DNA of 5,758 bases from an uncultured Clostridia bacterium (GCA_937877675.1 CALEIS010000014.1:1-5758); one strand, 5' to 3'. Numbered from the stretch's first letter, positions 1-5,553 are shown. Notes: a model not told the origin generated them from the letters alone. Numbers and translations: made by a program.

Positions 1-1017
1 AAAGCAGTAATTGCTATGAGTGGCGGAGTTGACAGCTCCGTCGCTGCTTTACTTATGAAAAATGAAGGCTATACCTGTGTCGGTGCTACAATGCAACTCT
101 ATTCCGAAGGGGATTGTTCTGATGCAAAAGCGGTTGCCGACAAACTCGGTATGCCTTTTTACATTTTCCCACTTAAAGAAGAATTCAAACGACTTGTTAT
201 TGATAAGTTTATTGAGTTTTATGAGAATGGCAAAACACCAAATCCTTGTGTTGAGTGTAATCGTACATTAAAATTCGGTGCTATGATGGATAAAATGCAC
301 GAGTTGGATGCCGATTTTGTTGTGACAGGTCACTATGCAAGAGTAGTCTTTGAAAACGGTGAGTATAAACTCAAAAAAGCCGTTGATGAGAGCAAAGACC
401 AGAGTTATTTTCTCTATATGCTCACACAAGACCAGTTAAAGCATATCAAATTCCCATTGGGTGTATATACAAAACCCCAAATTCGTGAAATCGCAGAAGA
501 AAATGACCTTATAACCGCTCGTAAAAAGGATAGTCAGGATATATGCTTTGTACCTGATGGTGATTATGTAGGTTTTATTAAAAACTATAACAATAAAACA
601 TATCCAAAAGGTCTGTTTATGCATAAGGATGGCTTTTCATTCGGTGAACATAAGGGGATTGTAAATTACACAATCGGTCAGCGAAAAGGACTTGGAATTG
701 CCTATAAAACTCCACTTTATGTACTTAACATTGACCCACAGACAAATAATGTTGTTTTAGGGGATAATGAAGACTTGTTCACTGATGAAGTAAGTGCTAA
801 AAATGTGAACATAATCAGCGGAAAAACAATTACAGAGCCAATCCGTGTACTTGCTCGTGTCCGTTATCGTCACAAAGAGCAACCTGCAACAGCATGGCAG
901 ACAGAAGACGGAATTTTACATGTGAAATTCGACGAGCCACAACGAGCAATCACAAAAGGACAGTCACTAGTTATTTTTGATGGTGACACAGTACTTGGTG
1001 GTGGAGAAATAATATAA
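1..1017 (+). CDS. mnmA: tRNA-specific 2-thiouridylase MnmA (5' end cut by window)
   Basis: MnmA activates C2 of the wobble uridine (U34) of Lys, Glu and Gln tRNAs with ATP and inserts sulfur delivered by a cysteine desulfurase; it acts in the cytoplasm. The reading frame is open from base 1 (K-A-V-I-A before the first visible Met at 16), so only a few N-terminal residues and the true start are missing. Counting from that Met, the ATP-binding PP-loop SGGVDSS is at residues 2-8. NPCVECN at 76-82 carries the likely catalytic Cys81 (the family position of E. coli Cys102), and SQDICF at 173-178 carries the second catalytic cysteine, Cys177. GHYAR at 105-109 and YTIGQRKGLG at 218-227 are further family motifs. 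The C-terminal beta-barrel part ends normally near DGDTVLGGG. The visible length of 338 codons fits the usual 350-360. Cys78 makes a CxxC with Cys81. The gene ends at TAA and is followed by its own terminator, so it is probably not co-transcribed with the next gene. Confidence 0.96.
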   Translation, partial: KAVIAMSGGVDSSVAALLMKNEGYTCVGATMQLYSEGDCSDAKAVADKLGMPFYIFPLKEEFKRLVIDKFIEFYENGKTPNPCVECNRTLKFGAMMDKMHELDADFVVTGHYARVVFENGEYKLKKAVDESKDQSYFLYMLTQDQLKHIKFPLGVYTKPQIREIAEENDLITARKKDSQDICFVPDGDYVGFIKNYNNKTYPKGLFMHKDGFSFGEHKGIVNYTIGQRKGLGIAYKTPLYVLNIDPQTNNVVLGDNEDLFTDEVSAKNVNIISGKTITEPIRVLARVRYRHKEQPATAWQTEDGILHVKFDEPQRAITKGQSLVIFDGDTVLGGGEII

Positions 1018-1036
1018 GTGCAAAATGCAAAACACA

Positions 1037-1066
1037 AGGGACGATTAATATCGTCCTTATTTTTTT
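1037..1066 (+). terminator. Intrinsic terminator of mnmA
   Basis: Arms at 1037-1045 and 1050-1058 pair over 9 bp (core GGACGAT / ATCGTCC plus one G-U and one A-T pair) around a TAAT loop. A run of seven T follows at 1060-1066. It lies 20 nt past the mnmA stop. Its stem is almost the same as that of the terminator at 2013-2040. Confidence 0.9.
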
Positions 1067-1096
1067 ACCGAATACATTCCCCAAAATGCCGAACAC
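1067..1096 (+). promoter_or_regulatory. Candidate LytTR-type direct-repeat binding site
   Basis: Two 9-bp direct repeats, ACCGAATAC (1067-1075) and GCCGAACAC (1088-1096), match at 7 of 9 positions and are separated by exactly 12 bp, giving a 21-bp centre-to-centre spacing. LytTR-domain regulators such as AgrA, and those of the streptococcal LytTR regulatory systems, bind 9-bp direct repeats about two helical turns apart, often with an ACC(G/A) start. The pair sits just upstream of the -35 of the lytTR gene, where an activator would bind, so autoregulation is the natural inference. A third, weaker ACCGAAAAG lies at 1113-1121 inside the promoter spacer but out of this phase. The sequence is seen; binding is inferred. 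Confidence 0.5.
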
Positions 1097-1106
1097 TTTT
1101 AATGTA

Positions 1107-1135
1107 TTGCAAACCGAAAAGTAAGGTGATATTAT
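1107..1135 (+). promoter_or_regulatory. Sigma-A-type promoter of the lytTR-DUF3021 operon
   Basis: The -35 is TTGCAA (1107-1112), the spacer is 17 bp, and the -10 is TATTAT (1130-1135). Transcription should start near 1142, only about 15 nt before the ATG, leaving a short leader that begins close to the ribosome binding site AAGGAGG (1144-1150). The -35 is imperfect, which suits an activated promoter. A shifted -10 (TTATAC, 1132-1137) is possible. Confidence 0.55.
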
Positions 1136-1156
1136 ACACTTGCAAGGAGGAATTTC

Positions 1157-1588
1157 ATGAAACTCAGAATTGTAATTGACCCAAATCGTGACGAAGAAAT
1201 ACTCATATATACCCACGAAAAATCACCATTGGTGTGTGAAGTTGAGGAACTTGTAAAGAATTATTCTGTTGATTTAATAGGATATACCGAAAATGAAACA
1301 GTAAAACTTAATTTAAACGATATTTACTGTTTTTTTACAGAGGATAACAAAGTGTTTGCATTGACTGAAAATGAGAAATACAGACTTAAATCAAGGCTTT
1401 ATCAGTTGGAAGAAAACCTTAATGATAATTTTGTTAAAATCAATCAGTCCTGTATAGCAAATATCAAAAAGATAGATAAGTTTAAAGCAACTGTGGGTGG
1501 CTCGTTGACGGTCATTTTCAAAAATGGGTATGTAGATTTCGTGTCACGAAGAAATCTCAAAAATGTAAAAGAAAGGTTAGGTTTGTGA
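1157..1588 (+). CDS. LytTR-family DNA-binding transcriptional regulator
   Basis: This 143-residue regulator has no receiver domain. Residues 1-40 form a short N-terminal extension (MKLRIVIDPNRDEEILIY), and residues about 45-143 form the LytTR DNA-binding domain. Domain signs are the YTENETVKLNLNDIYCF start, the KYRLKSRLYQLEENLNDNFVKINQSCIANI stretch at 74-103 (the position where related proteins have F-x-R-I-H-x-S), and the terminal VSRRNLKNVKERLGL with Ser130-Arg131-Arg132. Stand-alone LytTR proteins of this size are commonly paired with a DUF3021 membrane protein, as here. In comparable LytTR regulatory systems (HdrRM and BrsRM of Streptococcus mutans) the membrane partner holds the regulator inactive, and the regulator activates its own operon when released. 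The start is fixed by AAGGAGG at 1144-1150, 6 nt before the ATG. The targets other than its own operon are unknown. Confidence 0.9.
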   Translation: MKLRIVIDPNRDEEILIYTHEKSPLVCEVEELVKNYSVDLIGYTENETVKLNLNDIYCFFTEDNKVFALTENEKYRLKSRLYQLEENLNDNFVKINQSCIANIKKIDKFKATVGGSLTVIFKNGYVDFVSRRNLKNVKERLGL

Positions 1589-1589
1589 T

Positions 1590-2006
1590 ATGAATAAATA
1601 TGTAAAAGAATTTTTTCACCGTGGACTCATATTCGGCGGATTTGGACCAATAATTTTAGGAATTATATATCTTATACTTTCCAAAACTGTTGATAATTTT
1701 ACAATAAGCGGTGGCGAAGCATCGTTAGCCATCGTATCAATTTATCTGTTGGCATTTGTTCAGGCGGGAGCAACGGTGTTTAATCAGATTGAGCATTGGT
1801 CAATAGGAAAATCTCTGCTTTGTCATCTCTCAACACTCTATGTGGCATATTCTCTTTGTTACATTGCAAACACATGGATTCCATTTGAACCAAAAGTACT
1901 TTTAATCTTCACAGCAATCTTTATGGCAATCTACTTTGTGGTATGGGGAATAGTCTATTTCTCAATCAAAGCCACAAGTAAAAACTTCAATGCAAAATTA
2001 AAATAA
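1590..2006 (+). CDS. DUF3021 family membrane protein (likely partner of the LytTR regulator)
   Basis: This 138-residue membrane protein has four predicted hydrophobic helices at about 12-31, 43-62, 74-93 and 102-124, a basic N-terminus and a lysine-rich C-terminal tail. The FNQIEHWSIGKSLLCHLST stretch at 64-82, between the second and third helices, is the most characteristic DUF3021-like segment. The ATG begins one base after the TGA of the lytTR gene, with GAAAGG (1571-1576) and TTAGG (1577-1581) as weak ribosome binding sites, so translation is probably coupled. By analogy with LytTR regulatory systems I infer that it restrains or tunes the LytTR protein at the membrane. The signal sensed is unknown, and DUF3021 itself has no established biochemical activity that I can name. 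Confidence 0.87.
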   Translation: MNKYVKEFFHRGLIFGGFGPIILGIIYLILSKTVDNFTISGGEASLAIVSIYLLAFVQAGATVFNQIEHWSIGKSLLCHLSTLYVAYSLCYIANTWIPFEPKVLLIFTAIFMAIYFVVWGIVYFSIKATSKNFNAKLK

Positions 2007-2012
2007 TATTGT

Positions 2013-2040
2013 AAGGGACGAGTTAATCGTCCCTTTTTTT
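2013..2040 (+). terminator. Intrinsic terminator of the lytTR-DUF3021 operon
   Basis: The perfect 9-bp stem AAGGGACGA (2013-2021) / TCGTCCCTT (2027-2035) encloses a GTTAA loop and runs into seven T (2034-2040). It starts 6 nt after the DUF3021 stop. The left arm is identical to the first nine bases of the mnmA terminator hairpin region (AAGGGACGA from 1036). Confidence 0.92.
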
Positions 2041-2100
2041 CTATGCCTTATATAAGAAGTTGTTTTAACATATAAATTTGAATTTGTAGGGGAGATTGTT

Positions 2101-2180
2101 GTAGGGGTCGGCGTCCTCGACGACCCGAACCAAATGAATAGATAAGCCAACGGCGGGTCGTCGAGGACGCCGACCCCTAC
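2101..2180. repeat. 80-bp GC-rich element with perfect 27-bp inverted arms
   Basis: The left arm 2101-2127 (begins GTAGGGGTCGGCGTCC) and right arm 2154-2180 (ends GGACGCCGACCCCTAC) are perfect reverse complements over 27 bp, separated by a 26-bp AT-rich centre. The arms are far richer in G and C than the surrounding DNA, and no gene covers them. The CCCCTAC/GTAGGGG ends resemble dispersed inverted-repeat elements seen between genes in clostridial genomes, but that family match is from memory and untested. There is no T-run after either side, so it is not a standard terminator, although it sits between converging genes. TTGTAGGGG also occurs once more just outside, at 2084-2092. No clear target-site duplication is visible. 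Confidence 0.85.
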
Positions 2181-2210
2181 GAATTATTTATTTCGATAAA
2201 CTCCAATTTA

Positions 2211-3803
2211 TCATCCCAATTTAACAACACTATCCGAAATTTCCTTAAACACAGGGGCACAGTCGTTTGCGCCTGAAATTCCGTCTTCTTTAAAAATGCT
2301 GACGACATAGGTTTTACCATTGAAATAGAAGTACCCACAAAACCAAGTGTGGTTGATTTCTCTGCCATTTTCATACCAACCACTTTGTGCAGTTGCAGTC
2401 TTTCCGTGATTATTTGTGATAAAAGAATATGCCTTGTTACCATTTCCGTTGGTGACCACATTTTTTAAAATCTCATCAACTCTATTTGCAGTGTTTTCGT
2501 TGATAATTCTGTATTTCTGTGGCAATTCAACCTTTTGAATGGTGTTTCCATCTTCATCAATAATGGCTTTCATAAGAGTAGGGTGTTGATAAAATCCACC
2601 ATTTGCAAAACAGGAATATGCGACTGCCATCTGTAAAGGACTTGCCAATAATTCACCCTGACCGAAAGAGAGATTTGCAAGTGCCTGTGGGGAATTTATG
2701 CTTTCAACTGTGGGTAATTTTCCTGACTTTAAGTTGAAATTGTCAGCCAATTCTATTTGTTTACCAAGTCCAAAATCTGAGCATATAGAAACAAGTCTTT
2801 CAGTCCCAACTTTCTGACCAAGGGCGATAAAGTAAGTGTTGCAGGACATTTCCATGGCAGAATTCATATCAACCAATCCGTGGGCAGTATTGTTGCTACA
2901 TTTGAATTGTGTTGAGCCAATTTTTATACTTCCAACACACTCATACTCAAAATCAATATCATTTTCAATGGCAACTGAGGATACAAAAGGCTTGAAAATC
3001 GACCCAACGCTATAAGGGGTTATGGCTCGATTTATGAATGGCAAATTTTCATCATTAACACTTTTTCCAAGGTTGTTTGGGTCAAAGGTGGGTACGGATG
3101 CCATAGCAAGAATTTCGTTGGTGGAGCTATCGAGAATCACCACAGCACCCTTGGTGATATTGTGGTTAACAAGGGCATTTTCTGCGATTTTCTGTATAGT
3201 TAAGTCTATTGTCAACTGAATTCCCATAGGGGAGTTGTAGCCGCCATTTTTTATACTTATTCCTTCCCCAAAGAGTGGATTTCCAAGAGCATCAACACTC
3301 CAAATTGCTCTGATTTCACCCTTTGAAAGGTTGAAAAAGTTTTGATATGCCTTTTCAAGCCCCATAGCACCAACACCATTTTCGTCAAGGTGTCCTATAA
3401 GGTGTACGCAGGGCTGATTGCTTGAATATCGGTTAAAAACGGAAACAGACTTAATATGATTTTCGGAAAATGTTTTATTTGTGGGGAAAATAGTAATTTT
3501 TCCATTTTTCAAATTGTTGTAAATATTCTGTCTTTCACCATCTGCAACATACTTTTCAATTTTACTCAAAATTTCTGTTGATGGTAGGCATATCGCAAAA
3601 TTCTCATTCTCACAATTTACAAGTTTTTCCATGTTACGGTCATAAATCATTCCACGTGAAGAGGAAATAAGATAAGATTTTGTCCCTTGAGTGGTAGTTG
3701 CTGGGGATGAATCAATGTCTGCAATAATAAACCCAAGATTTACGATAAGCATTCCAAAAACTACACATAAACTAAAATAGGCAAGATAAATCCTTTTAAA
3801 CAT
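2211..3803 (-). CDS. Class B penicillin-binding protein (peptidoglycan D,D-transpeptidase, PBP2/FtsI-like)
   Basis: This 530-residue membrane-anchored transpeptidase cross-links peptidoglycan stem peptides outside the membrane. One N-terminal helix (about residues 6-29) follows a short basic start (MFKR). SSSRGMIYDRNMEKLVN at 47-63 is the classic opening motif of the class B dimerisation domain. The transpeptidase domain runs from about 195 to the end. Its nucleophile motif is S268-I-F-K271 (in YSVGSIFKPF) and its second motif is S320-C-N322. FGQGELLASPLQMA at 380-393 is also typical. The third motif, normally KTG, reads K468-T469-A470 in HGKTATAQSG, a notable change. No PASTA domains follow, and the length fits short clostridial PBP2-like proteins, so it could serve elongation, division or sporulation; I cannot say which. 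The ATG has AGGTG at 3811-3815, 7 nt upstream, lying inside a hairpin (see 3804-3846). It follows the PAP2 gene by 51 nt on the same strand. No good terminator is seen after the stop. Confidence 0.93.
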   Translation of the reverse strand: MFKRIYLAYFSLCVVFGMLIVNLGFIIADIDSSPATTTQGTKSYLISSSRGMIYDRNMEKLVNCENENFAICLPSTEILSKIEKYVADGERQNIYNNLKNGKITIFPTNKTFSENHIKSVSVFNRYSSNQPCVHLIGHLDENGVGAMGLEKAYQNFFNLSKGEIRAIWSVDALGNPLFGEGISIKNGGYNSPMGIQLTIDLTIQKIAENALVNHNITKGAVVILDSSTNEILAMASVPTFDPNNLGKSVNDENLPFINRAITPYSVGSIFKPFVSSVAIENDIDFEYECVGSIKIGSTQFKCSNNTAHGLVDMNSAMEMSCNTYFIALGQKVGTERLVSICSDFGLGKQIELADNFNLKSGKLPTVESINSPQALANLSFGQGELLASPLQMAVAYSCFANGGFYQHPTLMKAIIDEDGNTIQKVELPQKYRIINENTANRVDEILKNVVTNGNGNKAYSFITNNHGKTATAQSGWYENGREINHTWFCGYFYFNGKTYVVSIFKEDGISGANDCAPVFKEISDSVVKLG

Positions 3804-3846
3804 AAAAAATCACCTGTATCAAGTGTTGACACAGGTGGTGTTTTTT
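3804..3846 (-). promoter_or_regulatory. Terminator-like leader hairpin burying the ribosome binding site of the PBP gene
   Basis: Read on the minus strand, CACCTGT (3837-3831) pairs with ACAGGTG (3817-3811). The stem continues inward through a G-U pair and TCAA/TTGA to a CAC triloop, making about 12 bp. The hairpin is followed by A and TTTTTT directly before the ATG, and preceded by AAAAAA that could extend the stem against the T-run. The ribosome binding site AGGTG is in the 3' arm. It could end PAP2 transcripts, mask translation of the PBP, or both. The inner pair is G-U on minus-strand RNA but A-C on plus-strand RNA, so the structure is better in the PBP direction. Confidence 0.7.
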
Positions 3847-3854
3847 AAACTATT

Positions 3855-4490
3855 TTATGCTTTTTTCTTTTTGAATTTTTCTGCCAAATCAAACTCGGCA
3901 AATTTTGTGTTTTCTGTCTTTTTCATAATTGCTTTCATAATGAGATAACCCATAACACCTGCAAATACACCAACACAAACGCCACCGATAACGTCTGTTA
4001 CATAGTGTACCATAAGGTAGATTCTTGAAAGACCAACAAGAACAGAAACAACTGGGAATATCCAACTATGTTTCTTGTTAAGTACTAAGAACATTGCAAT
4101 TCCTAACTCAAAAGCAGCAGTTGTATGTCCTGATGGGAAAGACTTGTCACTCTCTACATGTGCACCTGCAAAATTATACCAATTCATAAATGCTTCGTTT
4201 TCTGCATAGTAAACGTATGGACGAGGTCTTGCGAAAAGTGGTTTCATAACAAGGTTTGTAAGAAGTGTTCCCACTAAAACTGCAAAAAGAATTGCCATAC
4301 CAAATTTGCGTGTCTTTTTGAAAGGAATCAAAAGAGCACCCACAACTGCCATAGGGGTCACAAATTCAGAGCCACCAAAGAAGGTGATGAAATTTGCCAC
4401 AATGTTCATGACAGAACTCTGAATATATTCACCAAAGAATGTGAATACACTCATATCAAATGAGTCAAAAATTGAAAAATCAAAATTCAT
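3855..4490 (-). CDS. PAP2-family membrane phosphatase (possible undecaprenyl-diphosphate phosphatase)
   Basis: This is an integral membrane acid phosphatase of the PAP2 superfamily. All three catalytic motifs are intact: K-x6-RP in KPLFARPRP, PSGH in SFPSGHTT, and S-R-x5-H-x3-D in SRIYLMVHYVTD. In the 211-residue product that starts at the ATG these fall near residues 83-91, 119-122 and 155-166. Hydrophobic helices lie before, between and after the motifs, and the C-terminus is a lysine-rich cytoplasmic tail. Members with this layout include BcrC-type undecaprenyl-diphosphate phosphatases that recycle the lipid carrier for cell-wall synthesis and give bacitracin tolerance; others act on phosphatidylglycerol phosphate or phosphatidate, so the substrate is unproven. 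The start is the ATG at 4488-4490: AAAGGAG lies 7 nt upstream of it, whereas an in-frame TTG two codons earlier (4494-4496) is only 1 nt from GGAG. Followed by the PBP gene on the same strand, which fits an envelope role. Confidence 0.9.
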   Translation of the reverse strand: MNFDFSIFDSFDMSVFTFFGEYIQSSVMNIVANFITFFGGSEFVTPMAVVGALLIPFKKTRKFGMAILFAVLVGTLLTNLVMKPLFARPRPYVYYAENEAFMNWYNFAGAHVESDKSFPSGHTTAAFELGIAMFLVLNKKHSWIFPVVSVLVGLSRIYLMVHYVTDVIGGVCVGVFAGVMGYLIMKAIMKKTENTKFAEFDLAEKFKKKKA

Positions 4491-4520
4491 ATCCAATCTC
4501 CTTTATTAAATTATGCCATT

Positions 4521-4549
4521 ATTTTACACCTGTTCAATGTGTTTTTCAA
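4521..4549 (-). promoter_or_regulatory. Likely promoter of the PAP2 gene
   Basis: On the minus strand, TTGAAA (4549-4544), a 17-bp spacer and TAAAAT (4526-4521) give transcription starting about 25 nt before the ATG. An overlapping alternative is TTGAAC (4537-4532), a 16-bp spacer and CATAAT (4515-4510) preceded by an extended TGG. It diverges from the sdpR promoter, with about 24 bp between the two -35 elements. Confidence 0.5.
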
Positions 4550-4572
4550 GCCTAATTTACCATTTACTACTA

Positions 4573-4601
4573 TTGACAAACCAAAACCACCATGCTATAA
4601 T
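4573..4601 (+). promoter_or_regulatory. Consensus sigma-A promoter of sdpR-sdpI
   Basis: A perfect -35 TTGACA (4573-4578), an optimal 17-bp spacer and a perfect -10 TATAAT (4596-4601) with an extended TGC just before it. Transcription should start near 4608, inside the palindromic operator. A full-consensus promoter with an operator at +1 suggests strong expression held down by repression. Confidence 0.88.
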
Positions 4602-4604
4602 ACA

Positions 4605-4629
4605 TTTAACATTTAAGTTAAATGTTAAA
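4605..4629. promoter_or_regulatory. Perfect 25-bp palindromic operator, likely for SdpR
   Basis: TTTAACATTTAA (4605-4616), a central G (4617) and TTAAATGTTAAA (4618-4629) are perfect inverted repeats of 12 bp. The site starts 3 bp after the -10, covers the expected transcription start, and its last bases overlap the ribosome binding site AAAGGAG (4627-4633) of sdpR. ArsR-family dimers bind palindromes of about this size at their own promoters. Autorepression by the adjacent ArsR/SdpR protein is inferred; the same symmetry could also form a hairpin at the 5' end of the mRNA. Confidence 0.8.
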
Positions 4630-4640
4630 GGAGTGAGTTT

Positions 4641-4916
4641 ATGGGAATTCAAAATACATTAAAAGCCCTTTCTGACCCTATTCGCAGAGAAATACTCAAT
4701 ATGTTAAAAAGTGGACAGATGTCAGCAGGGGAAATAACCGAAAAATTTGATATAACTGGTGCTGCTATATCACGACATCTCTCGGTGCTTAAAGAAGCAG
4801 ACCTTGTCCGTGATAAAAGAGACGGAAAATTCATAATATATGAATTGAACGCATCCGTCCTTGAAGAAATTATGCTTTGGATAAAAGATTTGAAAGGTGA
4901 TGACATAAATGATTAA
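4641..4916 (+). CDS. sdpR: ArsR-family autorepressor, SdpR type
   Basis: This 91-residue winged-helix repressor acts as a cytoplasmic dimer. The opening LKALSDPIRREILNMLKSG (7-25) is the usual ArsR start. MSAGEITEKFDITGAAISRHLSVLKEADLV (27-56) contains the helix-turn-helix, with the recognition helix around 40-51, and KRDGKFIIYELN (59-70) is the beta wing. The protein has no cysteine, so it lacks the metal-binding CVC motif of metal-sensing ArsR proteins. Together with the sdpI-like gene that follows, this points to the SdpR branch. In Bacillus subtilis SdpR represses its own operon, and SdpI bound to the SDP toxin draws it to the membrane, relieving repression. The ATG has AAAGGAG 7 nt upstream. 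The stop overlaps the start of sdpI by 8 nt. Its regulation is probably through the palindrome at 4605-4629. Confidence 0.9.
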   Translation: MGIQNTLKALSDPIRREILNMLKSGQMSAGEITEKFDITGAAISRHLSVLKEADLVRDKRDGKFIIYELNASVLEEIMLWIKDLKGDDIND

Positions 4917-5544
4917 GAAGAATTTACCAAAACTGATAATTACATCATTAGTAACTCTCATACCAATTGTTATTGGTCTTATTTTGTGGGATAAATTGCC
5001 TGACCAAGTCCCAGTACATTGGGATATAAATGGTGCTGTTGATGGCTATGCCACTAAAACACAAGCAATCTTTTTGATGCCTTTAGTGTTAGTTGCATTT
5101 CATTGGATTTGTGTTGTTGGAACAAGCCTTGACCCCAAAAAGCAGAACATCAACGATAAAATGCTTACACTCGTTTTGTGGATTATTCCGGTTATATCCT
5201 TGCTTATCAATTCAATGGTGTACGCAACAGCATTAGGTCATAAAATTAGTGTTGAAGTGATTATGCCATTGTTTATAGGTGTATTGTTTATTATAATCGG
5301 TAACTATATGCCAAAATGCAAACAAAGCTACACAATGGGTATAAAACTTCCTTGGACTCTCAATGACGAAGAAAACTGGAATAAAACACATCGTATGGCA
5401 GGTTTTCTCTGGGTAATCGGTGGTGTTGTAATAATGGCAACAGCATTTTTAGGCGCATTCTGGCTTTTCTTTGTTGTGTTAATACCAATGGTATTTGTTC
5501 CAACGGTTTATTCCTATCTTTTATATAAGAAGAAAAATAAATAA
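4909..5544 (+). CDS. sdpI: SdpI-family membrane protein (DUF1648 plus SdpI domain; immunity/signalling)
   Basis: This 211-residue polytopic membrane protein has about six hydrophobic helices, near 8-27, 53-72, 87-107, 115-132, 164-183 and 185-206. The N-terminal DUF1648 part includes LPDQVPVHWDINGAVDGY (30-47). The C-terminal SdpI domain includes YMPKCKQSYTMGIKLPWTL (133-151) and the DEENWNKTHRMAG stretch (153-165). In B. subtilis SdpI protects against the SDP killing peptide and also acts as the signal receiver that sequesters SdpR. SdpI-like proteins are widespread without the toxin genes, and no sdpABC-like gene is seen here, so the ligand may be another peptide or envelope stress. The ATG at 4909 lies inside the end of sdpR (overlap ATGATTAA) with AAAGGTGA at 4893-4900, so the two are translationally linked. 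A hairpin terminator follows. Confidence 0.9.
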   Translation: MIKKNLPKLIITSLVTLIPIVIGLILWDKLPDQVPVHWDINGAVDGYATKTQAIFLMPLVLVAFHWICVVGTSLDPKKQNINDKMLTLVLWIIPVISLLINSMVYATALGHKISVEVIMPLFIGVLFIIIGNYMPKCKQSYTMGIKLPWTLNDEENWNKTHRMAGFLWVIGGVVIMATAFLGAFWLFFVVLIPMVFVPTVYSYLLYKKKNK

Positions 5545-5553
5545 AATATTTAA

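Noticed and set aside
1113..1121. ACCGAAAAG as a third LytTR repeat
   Set aside because: It matches only the first six bases well and sits 25 bp from the second repeat, off the 21-bp phase, within the promoter spacer; probably chance.
2101..2180. The long inverted repeat as an intrinsic terminator
   Set aside because: The loop is 26 nt and neither side carries a T-run, so it does not fit the model; kept as a repeat element.
2195..2212. GATAAA/TTTATC hairpin at the PBP stop as a terminator
   Set aside because: The stem is only 6 bp, nearly all A-T, overlaps the stop codon and has no T-run in the PBP direction.
2177..2461. Minus-strand open frame of 94 codons overlapping the PBP 3' end and the inverted repeat
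   Set aside because: It is a shadow in another frame of the well-supported PBP gene, has no recognisable domain, and ends inside the repeat arm.
3022..3219. Plus-strand open frame of 65 codons inside the PBP gene
   Set aside because: Antisense shadow of the transpeptidase domain; no promoter or recognisable protein features.
3826..3856. TTGACA at 3826-3831 on the plus strand as a -35 with TATTTT at 3851-3856
   Set aside because: The spacer is 19 bp, the -10 is poor, no plus-strand gene follows, and TTGACA is part of the hairpin loop and arm.
4649..4961. Minus-strand open frames of 85 and 63 codons opposite sdpR
   Set aside because: Both lie antisense to the clearly coding sdpR and sdpI start, with no family resemblance and no ribosome binding site of note.
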